A stretch of DNA of 64,000 bases, taken from Theileria orientalis strain Shintoku. Lineage: Eukaryota; Apicomplexa; Aconoidasida; Piroplasmida; Theileriidae. The first letter of the stretch is position 1; each line of letters begins with the position of its first letter. The stretch lies in NCBI RefSeq assembly GCF_000740895.1, contig NC_025260.1, positions 682,001 through 746,000 on the forward strand, read 5' to 3'. The notes under the pieces are model-generated. The model saw only the letters and a program-made list of their open reading frames with translations, did no database searches and was not told the origin of the DNA. Shown one piece after another: positions 1 to 11,375 of this stretch. A program made the position numbers and the translations under genes.

Positions 1-3000
1 GAGGACATTGAAGTGATATTGAACTTGGTAAAGACAGTGTCAGACTGCAGGAAGATAAGCAAGCTGATAAGATCAAATGAGTTCGCACTGATTAAATTTA
101 CGCTAAAGCACGTCGTCATGTTTATCAACTTGTCAAATCAGCACTACTTTACGCAGCTGATACAGCAGTTTCTGCAGCGACTCAAGTACAACTACGACGA
201 TTTACAAACAACAGCTAGTACTGCCCATACTACTACTTTTACTACAACTGCATCTGCTACAACAACTACTACGACTGATACTAATGATACAACTGCTACT
301 ACTGGTACAACTGCTGCTAATGATGCAACTGCTAATGATACTACTACCAATATTACCAATACCGACCACGATCAAAACACATTGGATAACAATACCCACG
401 AACCCACTTTGGATAACAACAAGGATGAGAAGATGATGAGTAAGAGAGCAATCAAGGAGTATTTAATGGGTAATTTGAAGGAGATAATGGAGATACTGCG
501 AAATAATATAAATGTGTACAACAATGAAAACAAGATCATGATATCATTAAACGTAATGTTGAGCATATGTGGACTGTTCATGGAAAGCAGGGAAGGTAAA
601 GGATTGGAGCAGGAATCGCACACTTCTCAAAGTGGTGAAGAAACGGTATTGGATAAGGAAATGGATAAGGAATTGATTGATGATGTGTTGGTACGAAGGC
701 TGTTTAACCTGTTTTACAGTTTGAAGCCATGTAACCATAAGATACTGCGGAGAATACTAGGGTATATAGGCAGAGATGAAATCAATGGGCTCATGAGAAG
801 TAAGGAGGAAGCTCTGATAAGACTGTTGATGAACTTTAACCAGAACAAATACGAAATAGCGTCGAACATGCTGGAGTTGTATATGAAAAACAGCTCAGAC
901 GATGAAATAAGAAATTTTTTCATTAGAGTGAGGAGGTACTACAATGATCACGTGAGCAGGAAAGGGATGGGAAAAAAGGAAACTGAGGCAAGAGAAGAGA
1001 GCCAAAATGGAAAGTTAATGATGTTGAACACAGTGTACGAGCTTATATGGGATTACAGAAGTAATATGGAAGAGTACCTGGGAAGAAGTATAACAGTATC
1101 CGGGATGATTAATCTGGTAAACAACATGATGGAGCACATGGACGAAATCTGCGGAAAAAAGTTGGAGGAAATGTACATATTACTGTTAAAAACACTTAAA
1201 CAGGTCATAAATGAGTATATGGCACCAAAAGCAGGAGTTGGAGACGAGAGGACAGAGGAAGGAAGGCTGGTGGACTGCAGAGGATATTACATAAGTAAGT
1301 CAGAAAAGGAGGATGAATATGACTGGAGTAACCTAAGAATAATCGGTAGAAGCTGCACATGTGCACTGTACGGCGAAGAGGAATATTTAGATGGAGCCGT
1401 TGGCTGTGGACAGAGAGAGCCCTCAAAAACAGAGAACAACACTAGAAATGTTGGTTTCACCGGTAAAACGGGCAGTAAAGAAGTTTGTGGTTACGTTACT
1501 GTGGTTGACAATACGTGTAATGACAATCCAGTAGCTTATAATACGTGTAATGACAATCCAGTAGCTTATAATACGTGTAATGACAATCCAGTAGCTTATA
1601 ATACGTGTAATGACAATCCAGTAGCTTATAATACGTGTAATGACAATACAAGCGCTATTCATGGTACGGAAAAGGAGTGCAGGCTTGGGAGAAGATACGA
1701 AATGAACAGCAGGAACGAGTTTAAGCTGTTCAACTACCTGATCTACAAAATGGTGCACGAGCTGGTGAGTGCGCTGCACAGTATGGCGAACGCGTTCACG
1801 AGTTCGGCAGTAAGTGGCTTCAGCTGGAGCAGGAGCGAGTCGGCGGAGAGGCTGGACGAACTGACGAGAACGATGATGTATTGCATAATCAACTGCAGGC
1901 ACGTGGGCTGCAACGACATGTTCAACAGCCTGCTGCTGTATTCGCTGCAGAAAATGCTGGAGCTCCAGAAAAACAACAGGTTCCTGTACAGCTACGTCTA
2001 CTACCTCACAGATCTGATCGTGTCAAGACACAGTAGCTTTAAGAGCGGAGGAAAGTGTGTTGACAAGGGGCTCGAAGAAGACGAGAGGCTCCTGAGCAGC
2101 AATGTCATAGACATACACACGAGGAGCGAGCACCTGTCGCTGATATTCATATCGATCATAAAGTCTGAGAGCAACAAGAAGATATCGGACCTGAACAACG
2201 AGATCATATTCATGCTGCTCTACATAGTGGATGCGATAGAGCACGAGAAAGCGCCAACACTCCCAGTCATTAATGGCGTTGGGAGCGGAGGAGTCACGAG
2301 TGCAGTTAACCTTAGTCGGGGGACGGAAATAGGGGAATCGACGGGAGACAGGACCACCGTCGTCATCAACGTGCTGAACATCCTGAGGTACATCTACCGC
2401 TGCATAGACATGAAGTACATGAACAACGAAAACGTGGCGGAGGTGATCAGAGTGTGTCTGAGGCACATGAGGAGCGAGAACTGGTCGGCGAAGAACGCGT
2501 CGTCGCTGCTGCTGTCGACAGTGCTCTCCTCGCTCAACGCAAACCAGCACCTGCTGAGCAGTGGCCTCCTGACGAGCCCGCGGCTCCTCGGAGAGCTGAG
2601 CGGAATCATGAGAGGCAGCACGGAGGAAGTGGCCTACTACACGCTGTACGTGCTGCAGCTGATGCTGCACCAGAGCAGCGTCAACCTGGCGGAGCTGTTC
2701 AGAAAGACGGACCTTGTGGAGAGCGTAAAGGCGCTCCTGGGGGCGGAAAACCTGTACCTGAGGAGACTCGCAGCGTCGGTGCTGTCAAGCTACTATGCAC
2801 AGGCGGATGGCGAAGTGGAACAAATCCTTAAGTTGGAGCGAGAATTGGATGGCGCTTCAGCAGACGCAAATCGTTTAAGTGGATTCTTAATGCTGATTAA
2901 GAGTGCCATTGAGTCTACGAACGCGGTTAGAAGTAAAAGTACCATTGACGCGCTCCTAGAAATGCTAGGAAGGATCTGTGACAAGATAAATACAGTTGAA

Positions 3001-4982
3001 AACTACATGTTGGCAAGGGAGATACTCAACCTGGTTCTGGTTAGCAGCGGTGATATTGGCAGTAGTAGTGCCAGTGCCAATAGTAGTAGCAGTAGTAGTG
3101 CCAGTGCCAATAGTAGTAGCAGTAGTAGTGGCAGTGGTGATACTGGAAGTGGTGATATTGGCAGCGGGAACAGTGTTATTTTCTTAAGCGAGAGGCTGGA
3201 CGAGTGTCTAAACAGCTGTAAATTGAACAAGTATCACGAGTCGGAACTATTGGAGGTAAAGGCCAGCAAGAGCGTGGGAGTGGATGTGAACGCGTTTGAA
3301 GGAGATTGCTATAACATGTACCTAGTAATGAAGTACCTTGAGATGGTAATAGAGGGAGACCATGCGGAAATGAGCACGCTTGATAAACTATACGGGCTAA
3401 TAGTGAAGCATAAGCAGTACATACAGCTTTGCACAAACTATTTCAGAATCGTCAATAAAATGGTGAGAAATAGAGTGGTGGCCAGTGTGAAGTGTATTGA
3501 TGAGCGGTTGAGGCTGTTCGAGGAGTTGTACGGCCGCAAGTATTGTGAACTGGTAAGATTCTGTGTCGACAACGAGTTGACAAGCAACAACAGCCTGTAC
3601 ACAGAACTGTTTAAGTCTTTATACTACCACTTCATAGTGGTGGCCGGTAATAAGGTGACCAGTGGGAGTGTTTTGAGGAAAAGGCTCCTGAGAACACTTG
3701 GGTGTATCCTGGTAAACAACTGCAACAGTGGCAGCGACCTGGAATTGAATATAAGGCTGGAAATATCTTCAGTCTATTTTGACACGTTTCGGCTACTGAG
3801 GCCATCATACAGCACATGCGTGGACGAAGAGGAGAGGATGTTGCTTCGGAGAAATTGGATATGCCTATTCTGTAACATGTTGACGCTGCTCCAGGACGAT
3901 AAGGTAGAAGTGCGCGCCAATATGATGAATTTAATACGGATGCACATCGTCAGCAGCAGGGCGGCCTGCTGTAACCGTGATCATAATGCTAAGGCTAATA
4001 AATCTGATGACCCTCTTGGGAATAGTAATCACAGGCGCAGTCACAAGGCCAAGGCTACTGTGACTGAGATTACTGGCGGTGAGGCGGATGTGGACGATGG
4101 TTCTCGTGGCAATCGTGGAAAGACGGTGCTGGACGACAACAGCTACGAATCTAGGCTTTTGGAACACGCAGTCAACGTAAGTTTCAATCCAGCTTCGAAA
4201 ACACACTTTAATTCTAGGCATTTGGCATCGATGACACGCTTTCGCTCTTTCACCACTACTTGCTAATCGACCTTAACGCGATTGGGGACTTGATGGAGTC
4301 CAAAGGCTCCGATGAACAGATATACGAGGAGGAGGACAACAACATGTACAGGGAGCCGATGCTCATAGTGAAGAGCATCCTGGCAGTTTTGGTGGACTGC
4401 GTATCGCAACAGAGATTCGTAGAGCAAATACACTCGTTCCTAACCAAAGTTATCAGCTCATATCAGGTACTAAGCTAATCGGTGGCTAGCACCGACAGTT
4501 ATTTAAATTTACGCATGAACAGTGTACTCATTCTATTTTGAGGTATTTTAATGGGACTAATGGACCTTTAGAACGCGCTTAACAGAATATTCTGGGACCA
4601 CGGTGGTGAAGAAGACGACAGTAAACGGTTTGCAACTGAAAAGCTGACTAGGCTTGGCTTGAAGGGGCATAAGCACATCCTAACTAACGCGATTATTCTA
4701 TTCTTGCTGCTTGCAGTGAAGATTTATTTGATTAAGCGGTGTTACCACTCTGGCAATCGCGACTACCATCTTGGTGCGCACGGGGAGTTGCTATCCGGCG
4801 ATTTGCAATATTTTAAGCTGATTCACGGCATCGTTGTTACCCAGAGCCCTTCTGAGGCCATGGACAGTTTGTATTCGAAGTTGTGTGAATCACTCGAGGT
4901 ATCTACGGGATGTGAAAGCGTTGACCGCAATGCAGAAGAGCCAACACAATTTATGCTCAAAAACACCTTAATTTCGCTATAA
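1..4982 (+). CDS. Giant helical-repeat-like protein, 5' truncated (unidentified; possibly THADA/Trm732-like)
   Basis: The reading frame is open from base 1, so the 5' end lies outside the window. I infer three exons: 1-4176, 4218-4466 and 4572-4982, all phase 0, giving about 1611 visible residues. The first intron (41 nt) is solid because it joins two strongly protein-like frames; the second is less certain. The protein is leucine-rich and mostly helical, with stretches that look like ARM/HEAT helices (for example DDKVEVRANMMNLI near the end of exon 1). Low-complexity tracts interrupt it: a Thr/Asn/Ala run (about residues 68-130), a decapeptide tandem repeat and a Ser-rich repeat. Near the C-terminus a hydrophobic helix (ILTNAIILFLLLAVKIYLI) could span a membrane. 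A THADA/Trm732-type tRNA-methylation scaffold is a guess from the helical pattern only; I do not recognise a diagnostic motif. Confidence 0.7.
205..420 (+). repeat. Low-complexity ACT/AAT tract coding for Thr/Ala/Asn/Asp
   Basis: Irregular trinucleotide-rich stretch inside the giant gene, built mainly of act, aca, gct and aat codons. It encodes a Thr-rich linker and is not a perfect tandem repeat. Confidence 0.7.
1510..1649 (+). repeat. 30-bp tandem repeat, in-frame decapeptide NTCNDNPVAY
   Basis: Four identical 30-bp copies starting aatacgtgtaatg, followed by a partial fifth copy. The unit is a multiple of three and stays in frame, giving four perfect NTCNDNPVAY repeats plus NTCNDN. Perfect identity between copies points to recent expansion or ongoing homogenisation. 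Confidence 0.95.
3061..3129 (+). repeat. 30-bp tandem repeat coding for Ser/Ala/Asn
   Basis: Two perfect 30-bp copies (agtagtagtgccagtgcc...) and a partial third in the same giant gene, encoding a Ser-rich linker. It is unrelated in sequence to the decapeptide repeat but has the same period. Confidence 0.9.
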
Positions 4983-5419
4983 AATTATACATTGGTAGGC
5001 CCTTTAGACATCTAACACACAAAATATTCATGTGTATATCGTAAATAGATTGATTTACTTCTTATAGGAACGGTAAGTGTTTCGTACCATGCCTGTATTA
5101 TTCTGGATCTATAAATTAATATACATTACATGTGACAAATATTCGTCCTATAAGTAAAGTAATTTAATTTTTACTCCAAATACAATTTAATATTTTACTT
5201 TTAATCAACATACTACACTGTATGCGACTCTAGCATAAGTTGTACAATTGGTAATATAGATTTAATATAACTAGTCTTTTGAGGAGAGAAAATAGCTGTG
5301 TAGCATACAATAAACTCAAGGAAACCAAGAATCAAATTTATATACTCATTCACGTTTAACCGACTCTATTTATACGGCTGGCTAGTTAATAGTGTAATTA
5401 GGATCTAAGATGGTTTAAG
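4983..5419. other. Intergenic, AT-rich, no feature seen
   Basis: Downstream of the giant gene and upstream of the next plus-strand gene. It probably contains a 3'UTR and a promoter; I see no RNA gene or repeat. Confidence 0.6.
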
Positions 5420-6286
5420 ATGATCGCATATCAGCACCAGGTTAGGGAAGGATCTTTAAGGGATTTACTTAAATTGACACAATACATATCTTGCAACCCT
5501 CAATTCTGCAACAAGTACGACTCACTAAACGATTTCATAATTAAAAAGTCAAGCTGGTCCATTAAAAGCGCATTCAGAAAGGTGACGAGGGCCTTCGAAA
5601 ATGTGAGCCTTGTTGTTCCGATTGTTCAAAACATAAAAAGGAAGGTCAGTCGGCTGTACGACGAGTTTTATGAGAACGCCATGACCCTTGATCAAATGTC
5701 CCAAAAAATAATTGATAGACTGCACCCCAAAAGCATCAACAGCATGGAGGAGGAGTTAAGGGAGGAAGAACGCGCAGCCGAAGCCTTTAAGGAGCAGGCT
5801 GGCAAGGTCATTACTGAGATTTCTGAGTTAAAAAGCGCCAAACGGGAGATCGCCGAGGACTCCCTTGAGAGCGCCACGACTAAGCGGGAGGTCATTAGCG
5901 GCTTAAATGTCGCCGTCGCCAAGCTTAAGAAGGAGCAGGCTTACACCAAGCTCGACTACGTCACCAGGCGGCTGCGCCATTCTATGCGGTCACTGCTCTT
6001 TTACGAAATTAAGTTCTTTAACCAGGCCAAGCTTTATGGCACTCACCACAACTTACACGTTGAGCTGATAAATAGGCTGCCAACTAACTTGGCGGACCAA
6101 CAGGACTATGACATAGTTTTCGTAAGAAAGATAATGCTACTGCTCATCCTCATCACCTACAAAAAATCATTTGTTGCTGCTGAGATAAAGAAAATTGTCC
6201 CGTCTATGGTTTTCTTTCAAGAGCAGGTTGTTAAATACACTGATAAACAGAGGAAGCTCTACGAAGAGTGCCTCTCGTTTGACTAA
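5420..6286 (+). CDS. Unrecognised coiled-coil protein, 288 aa
   Basis: Single-exon gene; the ATG is preceded by in-frame stops. I do not recognise the family. It is rich in charged residues, with a strong coiled-coil candidate around residues 110-190 (EELREEERAAEAFKEQ, then repeated Glu/Lys/Leu heptad-like spacing). No signal peptide and no convincing membrane span, although the stretch IMLLLILITY near residue 240 is hydrophobic. The flanks look like folded helical domains. The 308-residue protein at 9988-10914 is similar in size and coiled-coil character, but I see no convincing sequence identity between them. A structural role in a cytoskeletal, kinetochore or tethering complex is possible but is only inference. 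Confidence 0.65.
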   Translation: MIAYQHQVREGSLRDLLKLTQYISCNPQFCNKYDSLNDFIIKKSSWSIKSAFRKVTRAFENVSLVVPIVQNIKRKVSRLYDEFYENAMTLDQMSQKIIDRLHPKSINSMEEELREEERAAEAFKEQAGKVITEISELKSAKREIAEDSLESATTKREVISGLNVAVAKLKKEQAYTKLDYVTRRLRHSMRSLLFYEIKFFNQAKLYGTHHNLHVELINRLPTNLADQQDYDIVFVRKIMLLLILITYKKSFVAAEIKKIVPSMVFFQEQVVKYTDKQRKLYEECLSFD

Positions 6287-6645
6287 CTATCCACCACCTC
6301 CTAATTCACGACTTATAATCACACTTTTTTACGCATTTCTGTGCTTAGCAACTATTGTTACTCACAATTATGTGCTTATTCATTGTTGAGTGTAACATTA
6401 ATATTTACATTTTATTTTACACATTATTTATTCGTTTATGCTAACAGTAGTCACAGTACTCGTAGTTACACCAATAGTCGTTATCGTATTAACAGTCGTC
6501 TTGCTTGTGGCAGTTAATACAACATTCGTGCTACTTGTGGTCACGACAACAGCAGTAGTTACAATGGTACCATTTAATTTGCGCACACCCATAAACACCT
6601 AACTCGTTAGCCGTTTACTGAACAAAATTTTAATTTTGTATAAAA
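6287..6645. other. Convergent intergenic region with degenerate GTAGTNAC-like repetition
   Basis: Lies between the stop codons of the coiled-coil gene and ARP6. Bases about 6440-6570 are a degenerate array of gtagt/cacag-type words (agtagtcacagtactcgtag...), like a decayed minisatellite. No coding potential seen. Confidence 0.5.
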
Positions 6646-8767
6646 TTAATTCAGAAGCTCGTCTATTTTTATTACACTTCCTCCGTTTTCCAAGTATGCG
6701 TTTCTCGTAATTGCGTTTGACAGAAAGAGTGTGTCATTGTTCGTCCAGTGCTTCGCTCCATAAAATGACGCTACTGATGGGTCTTCTATTGAGTATATTC
6801 CCACGTCCCATGCCTACGCAGTTGTTTGTCACGACTATACTACGTATCTACACACACACAAACTGATGTATTCCATATCTCACCTGCGGTATTAGTGATC
6901 TTAAATCCTTATAAAATCTGTGTATGAATCCGTGGTATTTTGTGCTTCCCCCGCACACAAATATGTTTCTCGCTAGCAGCGGCTGTACTACCGGCGGGCA
7001 CAGTGAAATGCTTCTGTAGGCCAGATCGACGATTCCACAATCCTTAAGTTTAATATCTACTCATTTTTAGTTAATGTTTGTGTGGATTACTATCTAATAT
7101 TTGCATAGATTACTGGATAATATTGGTTGATTGATATCTAATGTTTGTCTATTGTTCGTAAATACACTTATATAAGCATCGTTTAATACACTTCAGATTG
7201 TTACAAATGTAGAATCTAAGGTAATACTGCTGTGGACTAATGAATAACCAATATCATACCTTGTGGGCTGAAAAGTATCTCTGGCACTGAGAATCGTTCT
7301 GAGAACAAATTCACGCACTGGTCGTCCGTATCTACGTTGCCTTGTTCGTTGTAAGCTTCCTGACTTTGATCCTGGCCCTCTCTTGCCTTTTCTCCGCTCA
7401 ACACTTCAGCTTGTCTGCTGCCACTCTCCTCCTTACTCCCTGATCCTTCGTTGACGTATTGGTCAGATATTACACTATTTATATACTCAGGGTCCTTTAC
7501 TTTCCCATCTGCCACTAATTTTATGAATTTTTCGTTGTGCTCATTCAGGAGTGGCGGCCTCGTCTTGCGATAGTTCGTGAAGTGCTTCAGCATGTGTGTT
7601 TTCTAAAGTGTTAGTTCAGTTACAACATAAACTTAGATAACAGCACTTTAATTCATTCTCAACCGTATAAATGTATATAAATCCACTTATCTATTCCGTA
7701 TAAACGTATATGAATCGGGCTATCTATTTCTAATGGTTTCCACCATCACTACTGGTGCCACGTGACATAAATAGCAACCTAGTGATTGACTTACCGATCT
7801 CGACGTGTATATTGGCAGCATGTATTGGTGGCCTAGGCGCGCCCCGTACAAGCTCTGTATCTTCTTCGCTGCTCTCAACTCAAGGTCGAAGTCCCTTGAC
7901 ACGTAGCACGACTCCTCCTTCATCTACACACACTTGTCACGCTTACTCTCTTACGTGCTGTACTACCAATTCGTTGAATTCCAAATTCACCGACCTCATC
8001 GCCGTTATGTTTTTCAGGTACGAGTTGCATGTCGACCCTGCTACTGCCGTTCGCAGGGCTGCGTTTTGTAGGGGCTCTCCGTTCACAAACGGCACTGAGT
8101 GAGTGGAGCCGAATCCGCAGTCGATCACTAGGCAGCATGATATATTTTCACTTGTCTGCTGACTCGGCTCTTTCGGGTAGCATTTTAAGCTGAATCCTGT
8201 TCTACTCTTCGACCTTAACGTCTCATAAAAGTACGCGCTTGCTGTTTGCGAGGACAGGAAACATGCCATTGGGAACCCGAAGTCCTCAAACAGAATCTCT
8301 GCTGACAGCTGCCTTGATTGTGCTGGACACAAATTCGGCTCCGTTACGCAAATCGAGGTGGTTTCCGGGTTTACTGAGAGCAGGTTTCCTGGCGATATCA
8401 CTCCGTTTGTGTTCGTCAGGTTCGACCTTCCTATGTACCTATCCCAGACTTGCCTCTGCCTATTCGCGTCGTACACCAGGCTGTTCACCTGCGGCCTGTA
8501 ACAGAAGAATTCCAACAGTGTGTAGCAGTATTCCGACACAAACGTTCCCGAATCTGCTGCTGAATTTGTGCTGTGTCCCGTTCCCTGGTCCACGTTGGAG
8601 GACGAGTACGAGTCTGAGTAATATGCGCTGGCCTTCTTCTTCGGGTGGCCAATACAGTTCGGCGCCACGTGCGGCGGCCTCTTGTTCGACGACAGTCCGA
8701 ATTTAACGTATCCTGAGCCATTATCAAGTACTACTCTGGGAAGTGCTGAGTATGCTGAGGCGTCCAT
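6646..8767 (-). CDS. ARP6: Actin-related protein 6 (SWR1/INO80-class chromatin remodelling)
   Basis: Five exons: 8767-7955, 7923-7795, 7602-7260, 7056-6884 and 6813-6646; 541 residues, all junctions GT-AG and in phase. The N-terminus has the actin-fold phosphate loop VLDNGSGYVKFG; the second nucleotide-binding strand is VIDCGFGSTHSVPF. Family-specific stretches match ARP6: KEESCYVSRDF, ERFSVPEILFSPQ, a VCGGSTKYHGF adenosine loop and a C-terminal W-containing helix. A Ser/Tyr-rich insertion follows the P-loop region, and an acidic Gln/Glu/Gly-rich insertion lies before ERFSVPEI. In other eukaryotes ARP6 is a nuclear subunit of SWR1-type remodellers that deposit H2A.Z. ATG 8767 is chosen because it sits directly before the conserved N-terminal strand. 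Confidence 0.85.
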
Positions 8768-8981
8768 TTGAAACAGTACCAATTCGACTTTAAACTACAT
8801 TTACTCTATTTTACACTAGGATTAATTTTAGATTTACATATTCGTAAAACAAAGGATTTCAAAATCAATATCCCAATTGTTTTACATAATTATTATTATA
8901 TGATGTGGTGTATAAATGATCGTGGCAAGTCCCAGTTTTATATTTGCTTATGTTTTTAACACTACACTCACCCTTTTCCTA

Positions 8982-9640
8982 ATGTCTTCCTTTATTTCTC
9001 CGGTAGCCAGGGAGAATATTACCAAGTTACAGTACCTTCTTCAGAACACACTTTACACCTATGCGGTACGTTGACACATTCATCTATTTAGTTGCGAATC
9101 GATCTAAATCTTACAAATTCACACTCAGGAGATAATCTCGTCTCTCGGATTTGAGTCTTCCAAGGATTTAAACGATACGGGTTCCAGTGCCGGATCAAAA
9201 TCTCAAGTCGGCGACGGCGATTCTAGCGCCAATTCTCGGGACAGCTTCAAGGCTGGGAACAAACTGGACATGAATTTTATATCGGAGAAGGTTGAGCGCC
9301 TGGGAATTTTAAATGACCAAATTCAGTCGCACGTGGATCTACTGCCAGATTCGTCACTTTCTCGAGTCAGTTGAAAAATACATAAGTTGTGTACACACTA
9401 GCGTATTTCACACAAATATGCATTTGTTTGAAAATTTAAGTCATTTGTGACCTTATTATATACACTTTTATAATAATTTTTTACCTTTACCTATCTAACG
9501 TTACATATATGCAGGAAGAACTGTTGCAACGCATAGATATAGTCAATAAGGAATGCGAACGAGTTTCTGAGGAGATAGAGCTGTTATTTAAAAAATATGA
9601 CAACATATATAATGAGCTTAAAGAGAGCTTAAATTGTTAA
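8982..9640 (+). CDS. MED21: Mediator complex subunit 21-like protein
   Basis: Three exons, 8982-9065, 9129-9365 and 9515-9640, giving 148 residues. The second donor is a weaker GTCAGT, but the phase is forced by the flanking frames. The call rests on the Med21 pattern: a short N-terminal helix, then VERLGILNDQIQSHVDLLPD (compare the IDxLIDSLP motif of Med21), then a long C-terminal coiled coil (EELLQRIDIVNKECERVSEE). The length fits the family (about 140 residues). A Ser/Gly/Asp-rich insertion lies around residues 40-65. Med21 pairs with Med7 in the Mediator middle module that bridges activators and RNA polymerase II. Divergence is high, so another small coiled-coil protein remains possible. 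Transcribed divergently from ARP6, starting 215 bp away. Confidence 0.6.
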
Positions 9641-9987
9641 TGTAGTATGACGCGGATATATTTCTTATATCAACATGGAACTCTGTATCAAATTAGTTAT
9701 TTGAAACATGTTTAGTGTTTTGCACCTTAGCATAGCTATCGTATGATATTAGTTACAAATAAATATCTTACACACCCTTTGATCATTTGTAGTGTTTATT
9801 ATTCACCACCATAACCACCATAAAATAGATCTATGTGTTGTAAACACTATATTTATGTTAAATTTGCGTAATAATTAAATTTAGGGATCCCATTTTCGAT
9901 CGCAATAATAAAATTTAAATTTGAATTATCTGTTAGTTAAATAGATTGACCTTGATAATTAAATTTACTGTGCTGAATAAGTCAAAA
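9641..9987. other. Intergenic, AT-rich, no feature seen
   Basis: Tandem plus-strand spacing between the Med21-like gene and the next coiled-coil gene; no RNA gene or repeat recognised. Confidence 0.6.
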
Positions 9988-10914
9988 ATGGCCACTCTTT
10001 TCAGTTTGGATGACACCTCGCTGAACGATGACGACATTTCTGTCATCAACTTCAACGTTGAGAGGTCAATTTCACCGCTGTACTCAATAATCCGCTCCTC
10101 TGTCAATTCCGCCTGCGTACTTTCACAGACAGCCGGGTGCCTGAAGGAGTTGGAAAAGGTGCAGCCGCTAAGTTGCAACGTTTCATATCCTGCTGTCAAC
10201 TTAGGATACACTGAAAACATCACTATTCTCAAGAAATTTGGAAAGAAATTCGCCTTACTATTCAACAGGCACAGACAGTACTACAATAAGAGGGACCTGC
10301 TGTCAACACTGGAGGAGCTTTCGAGCAAGGTTAATGATTTGAAAAAGGATATTGAGGCTGAAGTGAAGACGATATTTATGTACGAGAAGGTTAACTCCAA
10401 GTACTATCCCCTTTCCAAGGATTCGTCGCTGCTTGGCGTCACTGAAAATGAAACTGATCTCACTATTCTCTACATAAGGGACAAGTTGGAGGCCTCCAGC
10501 ACCACCATATCGCAATCAAAGAAGAGGATCGTTAGGATGTATTTGGAGTTTGCCGTCAAGCTGTTCATGTGCTTAAAGCTGTTAAATGAGAACATTCACT
10601 CCACTTCGTCGGCTATAAACTCTGAGGTCACTAGGGAGCTGGTCCCGCTGAAAACGGAGAGCAACAATGACATTCGGTGCTGCAACATTGAGCCCACTAA
10701 GGTGTCCCTCTTTAAACTACTCTCCCTTTCTTATCACAAATTCTCCCTTGAAATTCAAAAGGAGAGTACTTTCCAGGATCTCAGTAAAATGATGACATTA
10801 GTGAAGGAGACTTTGGACGACGCAGTCTCCGAGGGAGTTACTGAGTTCTCCTTTGACGACCAGCTTGTGAAACTATACTCTATTTTAGACACGGATTCTG
10901 CATCCGCTACTTAA
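9988..10914 (+). CDS. Unrecognised coiled-coil protein, 308 aa
   Basis: Single exon. The first ATG in the frame lies in a good context (aaaatggc) and is taken as the start. The N-terminus is acidic (FSLDDTSLNDDDISVINF), followed by helical regions, a coiled-coil candidate around residues 110-135 (LSTLEELSSKVNDLKKDI) and a second helical half ending in acidic residues. No signal peptide, membrane span or catalytic motif seen, and I do not recognise the family. Fairly even codon use and a sharp start and stop argue that it is real. Confidence 0.65.
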   Translation: MATLFSLDDTSLNDDDISVINFNVERSISPLYSIIRSSVNSACVLSQTAGCLKELEKVQPLSCNVSYPAVNLGYTENITILKKFGKKFALLFNRHRQYYNKRDLLSTLEELSSKVNDLKKDIEAEVKTIFMYEKVNSKYYPLSKDSSLLGVTENETDLTILYIRDKLEASSTTISQSKKRIVRMYLEFAVKLFMCLKLLNENIHSTSSAINSEVTRELVPLKTESNNDIRCCNIEPTKVSLFKLLSLSYHKFSLEIQKESTFQDLSKMMTLVKETLDDAVSEGVTEFSFDDQLVKLYSILDTDSASAT

Positions 10915-11375
10915 ATACTTAAACTTACAGTAGAGCTATTTATTATACCTTAATATTTAACTAGTAAATCTACTACGTGCCTGCACTACTTATATTAGCA
11001 CATATCACTGCTTCATGCCATATTAGTACGTGTCTGTGTGTTTGTGACTACATTTGGTCACTGTTGAATTATATAAACATTGCGTGCTTTATTTCAGAGG
11101 TACAAGATAGCATTTGAATCCGAACCTTTCCAGTCTACATTATTTTACATCGTACACACAACAAAAGTAAAGAATTGTGCTAAAATACACCTAGTCAATA
11201 CCGATTTCCATTTATTTATATTGTTTACATTTATTTATATTGCTTCCGTTAATTTCCATTTATTTATATTGTTTCCATTTATTTCCATTTATTTATATTG
11301 CTTCCGTTAATTTCCATTTATTTACAGATTTTCTGGGCACTTCCAACTGTAAATCACAACAGTTTCTAATTATTT
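10915..11375. other. Convergent intergenic region containing a TTTATTTATATTG-type repeat
   Basis: Separates the stops of the coiled-coil gene and ZPR1. Its middle is the repeat described separately; the rest is unremarkable AT-rich sequence. Confidence 0.6.
11203..11327. repeat. Imperfect tandem repeat of catttatttatattg/cttccgttaatttc words
   Basis: Five to six variant copies of a 15-40 bp pyrimidine/AT unit; two longer blocks contain the same cttccgttaatttccatt string. Confidence 0.8.

Noticed and set aside
2023..2670. Minus-strand open frame opposite the giant gene
   Set aside because: Coding pattern is on the plus strand; the antisense frame is a shadow without motif or start context.
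4490..4571. Protein-like frame within the second intron of the giant gene
   Set aside because: Using it needs a 23-nt intron and then a frame change that meets a stop; the 105-nt intron keeps phase and joins two coding frames cleanly. Still uncertain.
9946..9987. Upstream extension of the second coiled-coil protein
   Set aside because: It begins with a TTG codon; the first ATG (9988) has a better context.
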